Below, in pieces: positions 51,979 to 53,503 of a stretch of 53,503 nucleotides of DNA. The DNA is from Flavobacteriaceae bacterium (GTDB lineage: Bacteria; Bacteroidota; Bacteroidia; Flavobacteriales; Flavobacteriaceae): the NCBI GenBank assembly GCA_029238515.1, contig JAQWFW010000021.1:1-53503 (forward strand). The letters are read 5' to 3'. Every line of letters starts with the position of its first letter. Positions within the stretch are counted from its first letter, which is position 1. A model generated the notes under the pieces. The model worked only from the letters and a program-made list of their open reading frames with translations, was not told the origin of the DNA and searched no databases. A program made the position numbers and the translations under genes.

Positions 51979-53200
51979 CCAAGATATTTCCGTAACGCCA
52001 CACTTGATACAAGCCCTTTTGGAAACAAAACCCGACATTGCTGTCGATTTGATTAGTTTCCCTTACTTAATTTTTATAAGTATTTCCATAATCATTCTTT
52101 TAGTTCTATTTAGGTGGCAGTCTTCTATCAATAATCGCTTGAATTGGCCTTTCTATATGATTGCATCACTGTGTTGTATCAGTGTTTTTTGGGTTCTTGA
52201 GCAAAAGCGCCCAGGAAGTTTAAAAAACAGGTTGCCATACAATATTTACTACGCAGTAAAATCTTATATGGAAAAACCAACATTGAAACTAAACAAGCAA
52301 ATTCCAGATGTGTCTTATCACTCAGATGAACTCAAAATGATACTTGTTTTAGGCGAAAGCGTCCGAGCAGATCATTTAAGCATTAATGGCTACAATAGAC
52401 CTACCACTCCAAAACTAAAACAACAGAGCGGACTAATTAGTTTTCCCAATGTTTATACTGAACATACGTATACTGCGGTAAGTTTGCCGCAAATTCTAAC
52501 TAATCAAGGACAGGTTAAGATTGATTCAGAGTACTACTCCATTTATGATATTCTTGATGAAGCAAACTACAAAACCTATTGGGTGGGGAATCAAACTCTA
52601 GAAAAATCGTATGCACCAATAGTCAAAACCAACGATTCAATCCATTTAATAGATGCTTTCAAATCTGTTTTTAGTTTCGATAAGCTAAGGGACGAGTCTC
52701 TTATTCCAGTAGCTTCAAATATTCTTAAGGAGGACCGTCGCTCAGTAATCAGTTTGCATATGATCGGTAGTCATTGGTGGTATGAAGACCGATACTCTAA
52801 CAAAGAAAAGAAATTTAACCCTGTTATAGACAGTAAATATATCCCATCCTTAACATCTGAACAATTGATTAATTCGTACGATAATACACTGTTATATCTC
52901 GACAAATTTATAAGCAAACTCATTGGTGTTTTAGAAAACCAAGAGACACCAACTGTACTAGTGTATATATCGGATCATGGAGAACAATTAGGGGAAGAGG
53001 GTAAATGGCTACATGCTCAAAGTGGTGAGGCCGCAAAAAATCCAGCTTATCTAATTTGGTTTTCTGAGTCTTACACAAAAAAATACCCAAAAGTTGTTAC
53101 CAATATAAAAGAAGCCACAAAAATAAATTCAACTACAGATCGTGTGTTTTATGATATTCTCACACTACTTGGAATAAGTTTTGAGAAAATTAAGCAATAA
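51932..53200 (+). pseudogene. Catalytic part of a frameshifted lipid A-type phosphoethanolamine transferase
   Basis: Open from a TTG at 51932, but real coding in this frame probably begins near 51970. After the last membrane helix (LIFISISIIILLVLF) comes a periplasmic alkaline-phosphatase/sulfatase domain. The metal Glu is in LVLGESVRADHLSINGYNRPTTPKL, the phosphoenzyme Thr candidate is codon 52472-52474 in TEHTYTAVSLPQIL, and the metal Asp and His pair is YISDHGEQLGEEGKWLHA. These match EptA/Cpt proteins; the Cys pairs of the proteobacterial enzymes are missing. The full protein would add phosphoethanolamine to lipid A or core sugars. As sequenced it cannot be made from one frame, unless by frameshifting or if the base is a sequencing error. 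Confidence 0.85.
51964..51974 (+). other. Single-base frameshift site in the phosphoethanolamine transferase gene
   Basis: T5-G4-TT run. In frame with ATG 51715 it reads F-F-L-G-L-stop; skipping one base gives F-F-L-G-Y-S-Q-D and continues to 53200. Typical of a homopolymer indel. Confidence 0.8.
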
Positions 53201-53288
53201 AACTTTTAAGCACCTACACTAATATTTGCTCGTTTTGAACATAGTACAAACAAAAAAACTCGTGACCCAAACATACAGTAGTTCAGAC

Positions 53289-53322
53289 TTTTTGAGTGTA
53301 ATTAGTGATATATACTCAAAAA
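53289..53322. other. Hairpin downstream of the phosphoethanolamine transferase gene
   Basis: TTTTTGAGTGTA and TATACTCAAAAA form a 12-bp stem with one G-T pair and a 10-base loop. No T-run follows on the plus strand beyond the stem, so it is not a clear terminator for the upstream gene. Confidence 0.5.
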
Positions 53323-53327
53323 AAAAA

Positions 53328-53355
53328 TCCCAGAAATAAAAAATTATTTTTGGGA
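53328..53355 (-). terminator. Intrinsic terminator of the minus-strand gene at the window end
   Basis: TCCCAGAAATAA pairs with TTATTTTTGGGA (one G-T pair, loop AAAA). On the minus strand it is followed by a run of nine T, as expected of a terminator for the gene ending at 53411. Confidence 0.75.
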
Positions 53356-53410
53356 ATAATCTGTGACCCAAACTTTCGAAAATTCGAACTTATTAAGGAG
53401 TATTTTTCAA

Positions 53411-53503
53411 TTATTTCTTGAACTTAATCTGAGAATATTGCCCTAAATAGTATGCAATTAAAATAGGTGTAAACGAAAAAGCCATATTCTTTTCCAAAAA
53501 ACC
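53411..53503 (-). CDS. C-terminal end of an unidentified gene, cut by the window edge
   Basis: Thirty residues are readable on the minus strand before a TAA at 53411-53413, ending MAFSFTPILIAYYLGQYSQIKFKK. The composition (a hydrophobic stretch then a basic end) is protein-like, and a good minus-strand terminator lies 55 bases beyond the stop. The reading frame is open to the window edge. It could be the end of a membrane protein; the family is not recognisable. Confidence 0.45.
   Translation of the reverse strand, partial: GFLEKNMAFSFTPILIAYYLGQYSQIKFKK

Larger units (their letters stand above)
53262..53395. repeat. Diverged direct repeat flanking two hairpins
   Basis: GTGACCCAAAC occurs at 53262-53272 and again at 53363-53373, with weaker matching over the next 20 bases (both continue to a TTC..AC-TT pattern). 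Two hairpins lie between the copies. It could be a remnant of a small element or a duplicated regulatory sequence. Confidence 0.5.

Noticed and set aside
1-53503. tRNA, rRNA, CRISPR, transposase, integrase or toxin-antitoxin genes
   Set aside because: None was found; intergenic gaps are short and no family motifs of these classes were seen on either strand.

Overview
The window reads as a chromosomal segment of a marine-type member of the Flavobacteriaceae (Bacteroidota). It is AT-rich. Many genes are preceded by the Bacteroidota promoter octamer TANNTTTG and none by a consistent Shine-Dalgarno. The primary sigma factor lacks region 1.1. Na+-NQR is present, as are type IX secretion parts (Plug, SprT/PorT), a TamL-type BamA-like lipoprotein and an AccD without the usual zinc-ribbon cysteines. 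No tRNA, rRNA, CRISPR array, prophage or insertion sequence was seen.

Region by region. 1-7.6 kb is a tightly packed catabolic operon that takes kynurenine through 3-hydroxykynurenine, 3-hydroxyanthranilate and aminocarboxymuconate semialdehyde to 2-aminomuconate and its deamination product (kynU, kmo, RidA-type deaminase, semialdehyde dehydrogenase, an SDR without the catalytic Tyr/Lys, haaO, ACMSD, then an O-methyltransferase). 7.6-14.1 kb holds housekeeping genes: tatA, a carboxypeptidase-regulatory-domain protein, peptidase E, a GNAT enzyme, an M48 protease, gpmI, map and a DUF3050 protein. 14.1-21.5 kb (minus strand) is nqrABCDEF followed by an uncharacterised small gene and apbE, the flavin transferase that loads NqrB and NqrC. 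21.7-25.0 kb carries the T9SS plug gene, apaG and pruA. 25.1-28.7 kb is an envelope thiol-redox group: an Omp28-like lipoprotein with CxxC, a TlpA-like thioredoxin and a DUF6029 barrel. 28.7-34.6 kb has rsmG, a membrane desaturase, a class I aminotransferase and trkHA. 34.7-39.5 kb has menaquinone methyltransferase, sprT, an rRNA/tRNA methyltransferase and tamL. 39.6-46.0 kb is core metabolism and expression: fba, accD, rpsO, pnp, rpoD and rpe.

46.0-53.5 kb begins a surface-polysaccharide region: rfbA, rfbB, a UDP-glucuronate 4-epimerase-like gene and ugd on the minus strand. On the plus strand follow an acyltransferase and a phosphoethanolamine transferase gene that is interrupted by a single-base frameshift. 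The last 300 bases hold paired hairpins, a diverged direct repeat and the C-terminal end of a further minus-strand gene.

The points most worth a second look are the catalytically degenerate SDR inside the kynurenine operon, the frameshift in the phosphoethanolamine transferase, the degenerate-nuclease-like gene between nqrF and apbE, the envelope redox trio, an 18-bp perfect palindrome at the fba promoter, the rpsO leader hairpin, and the near-leaderless placement of promoters at tatA and map. No clearly new multi-gene defence or mobile system was found. Everything here comes from reading the sequence without database searches, so family names rest on motif recognition.
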